In this document: positions 14,170 to 20,936 of the stretch, piece by piece
Numbering within the stretch: position 1 is the stretch's first letter
Layout: every line of letters starts with the position of its first letter
Source of the DNA: an uncultured Clostridia bacterium
Lineage (GTDB): Bacteria > Bacillota > Clostridia > Christensenellales > UBA1242
Direction: 5' to 3'
DNA: 21,005 nucleotides
Assembly: GCA_937900575.1 (NCBI GenBank)
Contig: CALCEI010000001.1
Coordinates: forward strand, 1 to 21,005
Notes under the pieces: generated by a model
Seen by the model: only the letters and a program-made list of their open reading frames with translations
What the model was told of the DNA's origin: nothing
Database searches by the model: none
Program-made: the position numbers and the translations under genes

Positions 14170-14478
14170 CTATTGTAATGGGCATGCTTTAATAAGCAAG
14201 AAATATGCAACACTAAGCACTAAAATTATTCCAATAACAATGTAGATTGTACGTGTTATTCTACCTTCACGTGAACCAGATTTGTTTTGTGAATAATAAC
14301 TATCTTGGTTGCCCGTAATTGCATTGCTTGTTCCGTTGCCGTCAGTGATTTGCATAAACACCAAAACAACAAGCACAAGTGCTAATAATGCCACCAAAAC
14401 CAAAATAATTCTTTCAAAAATTGGGAAAGTATCTTGCATCCATTGTGGAATTGTTCCACTGCTCAAAATAAAGTTCAT
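14170..14478 (-). CDS. secG: Preprotein translocase subunit SecG
   Basis: SecG is the small accessory subunit of the SecYEG channel. The 102-residue protein has two membrane helices (about 22-43 and 76-97) and between them the conserved cytoplasmic loop: LVVLVFMQ, then the Gly/Ser/Asn-rich DGNGTSNAITG and DSYYSQNKSGSREGRI. This loop is the family signature. The N-terminus is slightly longer than typical. ATG follows GGAGGAT at ideal spacing. The neighbours (gpmI upstream, rnr and smpB downstream) match the usual Firmicutes arrangement. Confidence 0.93.
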   Translation of the reverse strand: MNFILSSGTIPQWMQDTFPIFERIILVLVALLALVLVVLVFMQITDGNGTSNAITGNQDSYYSQNKSGSREGRITRTIYIVIGIILVLSVAYFLLIKACPLQ

Positions 14479-14506
14479 ATATCCTCCAACTGGTTAAAAC
14501 TTTTAA

Positions 14507-14535
14507 ATTATATCACATACTCAAAACTAAAACAA
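14507..14535 (-). promoter_or_regulatory. secG promoter
   Basis: Minus-strand TTGTTT (14530-14535), 17-nt spacer, TATAAT (14507-14512), then a leader of about 20 nt with GGAGGAT. The same TGTGATATAAT-type -10 context is seen at pgk. Confidence 0.65.
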
Positions 14536-14541
14536 GCAAAT

Positions 14542-14763
14542 TTATCTTACGTAAGTCAAATATATAATTATGGCAATTAATAAAATTATAATAATCAACA
14601 AACTTATTTTTACAAAGGATTTTTGTGTGCCGTTATAGGCTTTAAAGAATTTTACAATGCAAAACAATGTTATTGCAACTAGCAAAAGCAAAATGCCTAC
14701 ATACAAATAACCTGGTATGCCTTGAAGAAAGTTTACAAATTGATTATATAATGATTTAAACAT
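14542..14763 (-). CDS. Small two-helix membrane protein
   Basis: 73 residues with two hydrophobic helices (about 19-40 and 52-71) joined by a short loop (KAYNGTQKSF). Not recognised by family. ATG is preceded by AAAGGTGAG at ideal spacing, which supports translation. It lies 43 nt after gpmI and just before the secG promoter, so it is probably expressed with gpmI. By position it might be connected with membrane or Sec functions, but nothing in the sequence shows this. Confidence 0.7.
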   Translation of the reverse strand: MFKSLYNQFVNFLQGIPGYLYVGILLLLVAITLFCIVKFFKAYNGTQKSFVKISLLIIIILLIAIIIYLTYVR

Positions 14764-14806
14764 AATCTCACCTTTAAATTTATTGTACCAAAACTTAACT
14801 TATCTG

Positions 14807-16288
14807 TCAACCCCTAATTAAACTTTTGCCTTCAAATTTAGGGTTAGGTTTAACTTCCATTAAGTCCAGGAAAGTTGGTGCAACGTCTTTGAGTCCACCG
14901 TATTTTTTCATTTTGTGTTCAACCTTATCCACAATCACGCATTCAACCAAATTTAAGGTGTGTGCCATGTGTGGAGAACCATCTGGCAAGCGCATAGTTT
15001 CGCAATTGCCATGGTCGGCAGTAATAAGCACAAAATAATCGTTTTTAAGGGCTTTTTTAACCACTTTTTTAACACATTTATCCAAATATTCCAAACTCTT
15101 TACAACTGCTTCGTAATTGCCCGTATGCCCAATCATATCTGGGTTGGAATAGTTAACAATAACAGCATCGTAGCCTGTTTTTATTGCTTTTTTTGTGGCT
15201 TTTGTTATGCCCTTGGCACGCATTTTTGGTGTAGACGCAAAATCTTCCACTTTAATTGTTGGAATATGCACTCTGTCTTCGCCCAAAAATGGCTTCTCTT
15301 CACCACCATTCAAGAAATATGTTACGTGTGCGTATTTTGTTGTTTCACTTATTTTAACCTGTGTTTTAAACTCGTTAGATAAGTGTTCGCTCAATGTCAT
15401 TTCCACCTTTTTTGCTGGATACAACACTTCTGTCTCAACGTTTCCAACACTTGACATTGTAATAAGTCTGCATGGGTATTTTTTAATTTCGCCTGCCATT
15501 TGTCTCACTCTGTCTTCTCTAAAATTAAACACAAGGAAAACGTCGTTTTTTGTCAAATGTGCGTCGGCATCAGTTTTTACGTGAATTGGCAAAACAAATT
15601 GGTCATTAACGCCTTTTTCGTATTGCATCTTGATGTAATTTAAAATATCCTTTTGCTCAATTTCACCAGACTTGCCGTCAAACATGTATTTAAGCGCCAA
15701 TTCAATCCTGTCCATGTTGTTTTCTCTGTCCATTGGATATCCACGTCCAGCAACACTAACAATGTGGAAATTCTTTAAATTTTTGGTGCTTTCAACAAGC
15801 ATTTTTAAGTACTTTTCGCTATCTTTTGAGCCTGTATCACGTCCATCTGTAATAAAGTGGAAAAACACGTTTTTGGCATGTTTTGATGCTAAAGTTGCAA
15901 GCATAATTGCAGTGTTAATATCGCTGTGAATATTTTTGTCACTGCACAAGCCCCATAAATGCAAATTTCCACCGTTTTTTTCTAAAAAATTGAAAGCATC
16001 AACCAAAATTTTGTTATCTTTAAGTTTATCAGCAAGCATGTCGTCGTGAATTGCTTTTGCTGTTGATGGCACAATTCTGCCTGCACCAATTGTTGTGTGT
16101 CCAACTTCACTTCCACCAAGTTCGCCTTCAAAAATACCAACGGCTTCGCCGTCTGTTTTTAACAAAGAATGTGACCTTGCTTTAATCTTATCCAAAAATG
16201 GTGTTTTTGCATTTATAACTGCATTAAATGGGTCTTTTTTTCCTTCACCATAGCCGTCTAAAATTAAAAGTACACCTTTTCTACTCAT
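14807..16288 (-). CDS. gpmI: 2,3-bisphosphoglycerate-independent phosphoglycerate mutase
   Basis: It interconverts 3- and 2-phosphoglycerate using two metal ions and a phosphoserine intermediate. The 493-residue protein has the metal-binding LLILDGYG, the nucleophile Ser in GGSEVGHTTIGAGRIV (most homologues have GNSEVGH), the substrate His in SDKNIHSD, ITDGRD and GRGYPMDRE with substrate Arg residues, FNFREDRVRQ, the IPTIKV Lys, and the metal ligands in NPDMIGH, TADHGNCE and SPHMAHT. All catalytic residues I can identify are present. The segment after the substrate His is divergent. ATG follows AAGGAG at good spacing. It is downstream of pgk, with an intervening hairpin that may let only part of the transcription through. 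Confidence 0.95.
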   Translation of the reverse strand: MSRKGVLLILDGYGEGKKDPFNAVINAKTPFLDKIKARSHSLLKTDGEAVGIFEGELGGSEVGHTTIGAGRIVPSTAKAIHDDMLADKLKDNKILVDAFNFLEKNGGNLHLWGLCSDKNIHSDINTAIMLATLASKHAKNVFFHFITDGRDTGSKDSEKYLKMLVESTKNLKNFHIVSVAGRGYPMDRENNMDRIELALKYMFDGKSGEIEQKDILNYIKMQYEKGVNDQFVLPIHVKTDADAHLTKNDVFLVFNFREDRVRQMAGEIKKYPCRLITMSSVGNVETEVLYPAKKVEMTLSEHLSNEFKTQVKISETTKYAHVTYFLNGGEEKPFLGEDRVHIPTIKVEDFASTPKMRAKGITKATKKAIKTGYDAVIVNYSNPDMIGHTGNYEAVVKSLEYLDKCVKKVVKKALKNDYFVLITADHGNCETMRLPDGSPHMAHTLNLVECVIVDKVEHKMKKYGGLKDVAPTFLDLMEVKPNPKFEGKSLIRG

Positions 16289-16300
16289 AACATCTCCTTA

Positions 16301-16332
16301 AAATAAAATTGAGCACATCATTTGTGCTCAAT
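16301..16332 (-). terminator. Hairpin terminator between pgk and gpmI
   Basis: A perfect 10-bp stem, ATTGAGCACA / TGTGCTCAAT, with a 5-nt loop, followed on the minus strand by TTTATTTT. The T tract is interrupted, so it may be a partial terminator or mRNA-end stabiliser within the glycolytic cluster. Confidence 0.75.
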
Positions 16333-16364
16333 CAATATTAAACTTTAACTGCCACCACAAATGT

Positions 16365-17546
16365 TTATAATTCTTCAATGGCATCTACACATGGTAAACT
16401 GTCGCCTTGAAGAAGCATCAAACTTGCGCCACCACCGGTTGAAAGATGAGAAATTTTCTTATCACGTCCGGTTGATTTAACTGCTGCAAGGCTATCTCCA
16501 CCACCAACGAGTGTAAATCCTTTGTTCTTAGCAACATATTTTGCAACTTTATCTGTGCCTTTTTTGAATTTTTCGTATTCATAAACACCCAATGGGCCGT
16601 TCCAAACAACTGTGCGTGCGTGTTTAATTTCACGTTTAAAGGCTTTGCATGTCTTTGGGCCAATATCCATACCTTGGTAACCTTCACCGAATAAACCACT
16701 TACAAAATGCTTTGTTTCTGCGTCTTCATCAAAGGTTTTTGCACCAACGTTATCAATTGGAAGAAGCACTTTAACACCCTTATCTTTTGCCTTATCCAAA
16801 ATGGATTTTGCAAGTTCCAACTTGGAGTTATCCACAAGGGAATTTCCAACACTGCCACCAATGGCTTTAACAAAGGTATATGCCATGCCACCACCAATAA
16901 GGAGTGTGTCAACTTTATCAATCAAATTCTCAATAACCGGCAATTTATCACTAACTTTTGCACCACCCAAAATTGCAACATAAGGGTGTTCTGGCCTTTT
17001 TAAAACTTTTTCAAACATATTAAGTTCTTTTTCAACCAAAAAACCTGCAACTGCTGGCACAAATTTGGTTATGCCATAAGTGGAAGCATGCTTTCTGTGT
17101 GCTGTTGCAAAGGCTTCAAACACATAAATATCGCACAAACTTGCCAATCTTTTGGAAAGATTTTCATCATTTTCTTCTTCGCCTGGGTAAAAACGGATAT
17201 TTTCAAGCATCAAAATTTCGCCGTTTTGCATTTTTGCAACAATTTCGTCTGTTGCTTTATCCATTACGTCTTCTGCAAAAGAAACAGGCTTATCCAACAA
17301 TTTGGAAAGACGTGCCAAAACAGGACGCAAAGAAAGTTTGGAATCCACCTTTGCATTTGGCTTGCCCAAGTGTGAGCATAAAATAACTTTTGCACCATGT
17401 TCAACCAAGTATTCAACGGTTGGCAATGATGCAACAATTCTTGTATCGTCAACAATTTTTAACTCTGTATTAATTGGTACGTTGTAGTCAACACGCACTA
17501 ACACACGTTTGCCTAAAACGTCAACATCTCTTATTGTTTTTTTCAT
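16365..17546 (-). CDS. pgk: Phosphoglycerate kinase
   Basis: It transfers phosphate from 1,3-bisphosphoglycerate to ADP, the first ATP-yielding step of glycolysis. The 393-residue protein has RVDYNVP, SHLGKP, ENIRFYPGEEEN, the AHRKHAS substrate motif, ILGGAKVSDKL, the GGGMAYTF segment, VVWNGPLGVYE, the GGGDSLAA nucleotide motif and HLSTGGGASL. Length is normal. The usual NDAFGTAHR or MDAFGTAHR reads FEAFATAHR here, a mild departure. ATG at 17546 follows GGAGTAAT. gap, tpiA and eno, which often accompany pgk and gpmI, are not in the window. Confidence 0.96.
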   Translation of the reverse strand: MKKTIRDVDVLGKRVLVRVDYNVPINTELKIVDDTRIVASLPTVEYLVEHGAKVILCSHLGKPNAKVDSKLSLRPVLARLSKLLDKPVSFAEDVMDKATDEIVAKMQNGEILMLENIRFYPGEEENDENLSKRLASLCDIYVFEAFATAHRKHASTYGITKFVPAVAGFLVEKELNMFEKVLKRPEHPYVAILGGAKVSDKLPVIENLIDKVDTLLIGGGMAYTFVKAIGGSVGNSLVDNSKLELAKSILDKAKDKGVKVLLPIDNVGAKTFDEDAETKHFVSGLFGEGYQGMDIGPKTCKAFKREIKHARTVVWNGPLGVYEYEKFKKGTDKVAKYVAKNKGFTLVGGGDSLAAVKSTGRDKKISHLSTGGGASLMLLQGDSLPCVDAIEEL

Positions 17547-17588
17547 ATTACTCCAAAAGAAAATTCAAATTTAATAAATCACGGGAAT

Positions 17589-17600
17589 GGTAATACTACC
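17589..17600. promoter_or_regulatory. Imperfect palindrome in the pgk leader
   Basis: GGTAATACTACC has five of six base pairs symmetric and lies just downstream of the predicted pgk transcription start. It could be an operator or a small leader hairpin; there is no direct support for either. Confidence 0.25.
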
Positions 17601-17613
17601 TATATATAATTAT

Positions 17614-17641
17614 ATTATATCACAGGCTAAAATAATTTCAA
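17614..17641 (-). promoter_or_regulatory. pgk promoter
   Basis: Minus-strand TTGAAA (17636-17641), 16-nt spacer, TATAAT (17614-17619) in a TGTGATATAAT context, followed by a leader of about 60 nt with the GGAG ribosome site. Confidence 0.7.
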
Positions 17642-17695
17642 AATATTTTTTGAGAATTTTACAAAATTGTTATCCCAACTTTGCATAAACCAAGT

Positions 17696-18208
17696 TTAAA
17701 TTTTAAATATGCTTATTTTTTGACTTTTTCTTGTTAAGTTTTTGTTTTTTACAAGTGTTGTTCCATAATCGTCCATAAAAATATATGTTCTTTGCTTAAT
17801 GCAATGGTTTAACTTTGGTTTAATACGATTGGAAGAAAGTATTATTTTGTTAAACTTGGTGCACCTAACCTTTTCGTCACCAACACAAAAAAGTGTGCCT
17901 TTCAAATTTATAACTGCACCGTTCTGTGCTTCCACGATTTCAACCTTATCACCATCACAAACAATAACAACCTTTTTACGTACACCGTTGGCAACCATAT
18001 AAGTTCCTGCAACAACGTAAGCATTAAGTTGACGAGCAAGCATCAAAAGTTCCTTGGTAACAACACCTGTTTTAAGCAATTCGTCGCCTACAACGTAATC
18101 GTAAAACAAACCAAAATTAAACAAAAGTAAATTACACTTTTTTAATTTAACAAAACAATTTAAATAAAAGGATTTGTAACTCCCACCACAAACGCAAACA
18201 ATCTTCAT
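17696..18208 (-). CDS. Hypothetical protein, possible degenerate nitrilase-fold (CN-hydrolase-like)
   Basis: The 170-residue protein is not firmly recognised. One stretch (about residues 52-92: TKELLMLARQLNAYVVAGTY, then a short turn and KKVVIVCDGDKVEIV) resembles the part of carbon-nitrogen hydrolases where a helix of the 'LA..LN' type leads into a 'VVAGTY' strand and a 'DG' turn. The length is well short of an intact nitrilase (about 260-300) and I see no catalytic Glu-Lys-Cys set, so any enzyme activity is doubtful. It is Cys- and Lys-rich. It has no ribosome site. A TTAACA-N17-TACTAT promoter ends five bases before the ATG, and a perfect palindrome covers the -10 box and start codon. It lies 30 nt downstream of arsR. 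Confidence 0.6.
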   Translation of the reverse strand: MKIVCVCGGSYKSFYLNCFVKLKKCNLLLFNFGLFYDYVVGDELLKTGVVTKELLMLARQLNAYVVAGTYMVANGVRKKVVIVCDGDKVEIVEAQNGAVINLKGTLFCVGDEKVRCTKFNKIILSSNRIKPKLNHCIKQRTYIFMDDYGTTLVKNKNLTRKSQKISIFKI

Positions 18209-18242
18209 ACTTCATAGTATGAAAAATGAATTTTGTTGTTAA
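18204..18242 (-). promoter_or_regulatory. Promoter of the 170-residue gene, overlapped by an 8-4-8 palindrome
   Basis: Minus-strand TTAACA (18237-18242), 17-nt spacer, TACTAT (18214-18219), five bases, then ATG (18206-18208). The perfect inverted repeat TTCATACT-TCAT-AGTATGAA (18204-18223) spans the -10 box, predicted +1 and start codon. It could be a repressor site (the adjacent ArsR is a candidate) or an RNA hairpin hiding the start codon. Confidence 0.6.
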
Positions 18243-18598
18243 TTTAAGCAATCCACAGCTTCATCAAGCACATGCTCAAGTTGTGTGTTCTTTATGTAGT
18301 AAAGCATATTTTTGCCACATCTATTGCAATTAATGATGTTGCCATCTTTAAGCAATTTAAGTTGATGACTAACCGTGCTTTGATTAATGTTAAGCACGTT
18401 GGAAATCTCGCCAACGCAAAGTGGTTTAATGCAAAGCAAAATAATAATCTTAAGCCTTGTTTCGTCACAAAAAGCACAAAAGAAAGATGCCATTTGTTTT
18501 ATATCTTTATCCCTAGGCATAATTTTTTTTAAAGCAAATTCTTCATTTATATTAAACTGCGTATATGCATTTTGTTGTAAAATGTTAGTATTTTCCAT
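18239..18598 (-). CDS. ArsR/SmtB-family transcriptional regulator, cysteine-rich
   Basis: The 119-residue protein has an ArsR-type winged helix: DETRLKIIILLCIKPLCVGE, then ISNVLNINQSTVSHQLKLL as the recognition helices, and the wing with NMLYYI. Cys residues lie at 41, 44, 56, 61, 91, 94 and 117. PLCVG matches the position of the ELCVC/ELCVG metal site of SmtB and CadC. The CxxC pair at 91-94 falls in the wing, and CAFC (41-44) comes just before the usual DETR motif. A metal or redox signal is therefore plausible but not shown. Start chosen at 18598 because TATGCT ends 6 nt upstream; an in-frame Met at 18631 is an alternative. Neither has a ribosome site. Confidence 0.88.
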   Translation of the reverse strand: MENTNILQQNAYTQFNINEEFALKKIMPRDKDIKQMASFFCAFCDETRLKIIILLCIKPLCVGEISNVLNINQSTVSHQLKLLKDGNIINCNRCGKNMLYYIKNTQLEHVLDEAVDCLN

Positions 18599-18604
18599 AA
18601 AAAA

Positions 18605-18613
18605 AGCATAACA
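18605..18613 (-). promoter_or_regulatory. Extended -10 box of arsR
   Basis: Minus-strand TGTTATGCT, six bases (TTTTTT), then ATG at 18598. The -35 region is weak. Confidence 0.4.
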
Positions 18614-18631
18614 TTTTAAAATTTTTAACAA

Positions 18632-18682
18632 AATAATTCACAATGTATAATTTTGTAGAATAAATAAAATAACTTAAAAAAT
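18632..18682. other. Junction zone between low-GC block and higher-GC block
   Basis: AT-rich, non-coding sequence upstream of arsR that runs directly into the interior of a recG frame at about 18,683. The recG frame meets a stop at 18,665-18,667, and the codons between show no RecG similarity. The composition and codon use change here. Confidence 0.7.
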
Positions 18683-20134
18683 ATACATTTTCCGCAGAGT
18701 GAATCCGCTTCGGAAGCAGCAAGACAAAGGCTTGCATTTGATGAGCTTCTGAAATTACAGCTTGGAATGTCGCTTATGAAATCACGAAGCCGACGCAGTA
18801 CCGCATACAAAATGAATGCAGAGGTAAGTATTGAACCGTTTATCAGCGGACTTCCTTTTGAACTGACGGACGGACAGAAAAATGCAGTTTCCGATATTGT
18901 AAGTGACCTCTGCCGTGAAGTGCCTATGAACCGCTTGCTTCAGGGAGATGTCGGAAGCGGAAAAACTGCGGCCGCGGCTGCGGCTTGCTATTTTACGGCG
19001 AAAAACGGAATACAGTCTGCACTTATGGCACCTACAGAAATACTTGCTTCACAGCATTTCCGTACACTGTCAGAGTTCCTTGAACCATTCGGTGTAAGCG
19101 TTTGTCTGCTGACAGGTTCACTTACTGCCAAGAAAAAGGCTGCTTTACGGGAAAAAATAGCTTCTGGCGAGATAGATGTGATAGTCGGAACTCATGCGAT
19201 TATTCAAAAAGATGTTGAATATAAGGCACTCGGACTGGTTATCACAGACGAACAGCACCGTTTCGGTGTGGCACAAAGAGCCGCACTTGCGGAAAAGGGC
19301 GATTCACCGCATAAACTGGTCATGTCGGCTACCCCTATTCCAAGAACGCTTGCACTTATAATCTACGGTGACCTCGATATTTCAGCGATAACTCAGCTTC
19401 CGAAGGGACGCAAGCCGGTTCAGACCTACGCTGTTACGGGAAAACTCCGCCACAGAGCGTTTGGTTTTGTTAAGGCAAGACTTGACGAAGGCAGGCAGGC
19501 TTATGTTGTCTGTCCGATGATAGAGGACAGTGAAAGCGACCTCTTTGCTGTTAAGTCATACGCTGAAAATGCCGCACAGGGCGATTTGAAAGGCTATTCC
19601 ACAGCACTCCTTCACGGCAAAATGAGGGCGGCTGAAAAGGAAAAGGTAATGAAGCAGTTCCGTGACGGCGAAATACAGGTTCTTATATGTACAACAGTAG
19701 TTGAAGTCGGGGTGGACGTGCCGAATGCGGCGGTAATGGTTATAGAAAATGCCGAAAGATTCGGACTTTCACAGCTCCATCAGCTAAGAGGACGTGTCGG
19801 ACGTGGACAGTTTGAAAGTTCGTGCATACTTATCACGGACAACACGACCGAAGAATGCATAAAGAGAATGAAGATAATGTCCTCAACCTCTGACGGCTTC
19901 AAAATATCGGAGGAAGATTTGAAAATGCGTGGACCGGGCGACTTTTTCGGTAATGCCCAGCACGGACTTCCGCCGCTGAAAATAGCCGATGTAGCTTGTA
20001 ATATGGAGCTTATGAACAAGGCACAGAAATGTGCAAAGGAGCTTCTTGAATCAGACGCCATGCTTTCCAAGCCGCAGCACAGAAGTCTGAAAATGGACGT
20101 TATGCGGCTTTTCAATAAAGAAATAATAGGCTGA
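18683..20134 (+). pseudogene. recG: ATP-dependent DNA helicase RecG, N-terminal third missing
   Basis: RecG remodels stalled replication forks and recombination intermediates. About 483 residues of RecG are present, joining the family at IHFPQSE, just after the wedge-domain region. It continues through the helicase core: LLQGDVGSGKTAAAAAA (motif I), LMAPTEILASQHF, VITDEQHRFGVAQR (DEQH box), VMSATPIPRTLAL, LLHGKM, LICTTVVEVGVDVPNA and ERFGLSQLHQLRGRVGRGQ, to a normal C-terminus. Intact RecG is about 680 residues, so some 200 residues (OB/wedge domain) are missing. There is no start codon or promoter at the cut: the frame simply begins at the junction. An internal ATG at 18767 is not a credible start. 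Higher GC and codons such as CTG, CGC and CCG set it apart from everything to the left. Confidence 0.93.
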
Positions 20135-20136
20135 AT

Positions 20137-20230
20137 ATATTGCTCTGCAAAATTTAGTTGGGGGAGCAATATTGGCAGAACTGCACAAAGCGGGTTTTAT
20201 AACTTTGTGTGGCTCTGCTTTATTTTTTTT
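20137..20230 (+). terminator. recG 3' region with two hairpins, the second a terminator
   Basis: A 9-bp inverted repeat, ATATTGCTC / GAGCAATAT (20137-20145 and 20164-20172), is followed by a long stem with G-U pairs (20175-20190 / 20203-20218) and a strong T run (20219-20230). Confidence 0.8.
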
Positions 20231-20240
20231 GTAAAAGTCA

Positions 20241-20288
20241 TTGACAAGAATGTGTATAAATGATATAATGTATATAACGTATATATAC
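20241..20288 (+). promoter_or_regulatory. Consensus promoter and likely GntR operator
   Basis: Perfect TTGACA (20241-20246), 17-nt spacer, TATAAT (20264-20269). It is followed at once by the inverted repeat GTATATA-N5-TATATAC (20270-20288) across the transcription start, placed for autorepression by the GntR regulator encoded next. Confidence 0.85.
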
Positions 20289-20307
20289 AATAATTATGAG
20301 GTGAACT

Positions 20308-20691
20308 ATGGATATTATAATCAGCAATTCATCAGGTGAGCCTATTTATCAGCAGATTTCATCGCAGATAAAGAATCTCATACTAAAAGGTACGTTCAAA
20401 GAAGGGGACGCCCTTCCGTCAATGCGTATCCTTGCACAGGAGCTCCGCATAAGCGTGATAACCACAAAACGTGCATACGAAGAACTCGAAAGGGATGGAT
20501 TCATTGAATCCTATACAGGCAAGGGAAGCTTCGTTAAAGGACAGAATACCGAAATGCTTCGTGAGGAAAATTTGCGTCAGACAGAAGAACTTCTTATTCA
20601 AACCTGTGAAAAAGCCAAACAGTGTGATATCACACTTGACGAGCTGAAAGAAATGCTTGAATTAATTTATGGAGGGGAAGAAAATGAATGA
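20308..20691 (+). CDS. GntR-family regulator, YtrA subfamily
   Basis: The 127-residue protein has the typical YtrA layout: an N-terminal winged helix (PIYQQISSQIKNLILKG, GDALPSMRILAQELRIS, TTKRAYEELERDGFIESYTG, KGSFV) and a short helical C-terminal dimerisation part (about residues 80-127) in place of a large ligand domain. Regulators of this kind usually repress themselves and an adjacent ABC transporter, as here. ATG follows GAGGTGA. Its stop overlaps the start of the ABC ATPase gene by 8 nt, indicating one operon. Confidence 0.93.
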   Translation: MDIIISNSSGEPIYQQISSQIKNLILKGTFKEGDALPSMRILAQELRISVITTKRAYEELERDGFIESYTGKGSFVKGQNTEMLREENLRQTEELLIQTCEKAKQCDITLDELKEMLELIYGGEENE

Positions 20692-20932
20692 TTATGAAAA
20701 TGCAATAGAAATAAAAAATCTTACCAAAAAATATGACGGCTTTACTCTTGATAACGTGGGCTTTAATGTGCCGAAAGGCAGTATTATGGGATTTATCGGT
20801 CAGAATGGTGCCGGAAAAACTACCACTATCAATGCTTTGCTTAATATAGTAAAGAAGGATTCGGGCGAAATAAAAATTTTCGGGCTTGATAATGACAAAA
20901 ATGAAATCGAAATAAAAAAGTGTAGGAGATAA
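20684..20932 (+). pseudogene. ABC transporter ATP-binding protein, truncated
   Basis: The frame starts like a YtrA-linked ABC ATPase: EIKNLTKKYDGFTLDNVGF, then GSIMGFIGQNGAGKTTTINAL (Walker A, GQNGAGKTT), and SGEIKIFGLDN. It then stops at residue 82. Real homologues continue for 200 or more residues with the Q-loop, LSGGQ signature and Walker B, all absent. Similarity seems to end at about NEIEIKK (near 20,919), where a second sequence junction is suspected. ATG at 20684 is preceded by GGAGGGG inside the end of the GntR gene. As it stands the product cannot hydrolyse ATP. Confidence 0.88.
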
Positions 20933-20936
20933 AACA
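20919..20936. other. Probable second junction inside the ABC ATPase gene
   Basis: The ATPase frame changes abruptly to unrelated sequence with its own ribosome-site-like TAGGAG, followed by a new ATG. There is no terminator, inverted repeat or recognisable insertion-sequence end. Confidence 0.55.
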
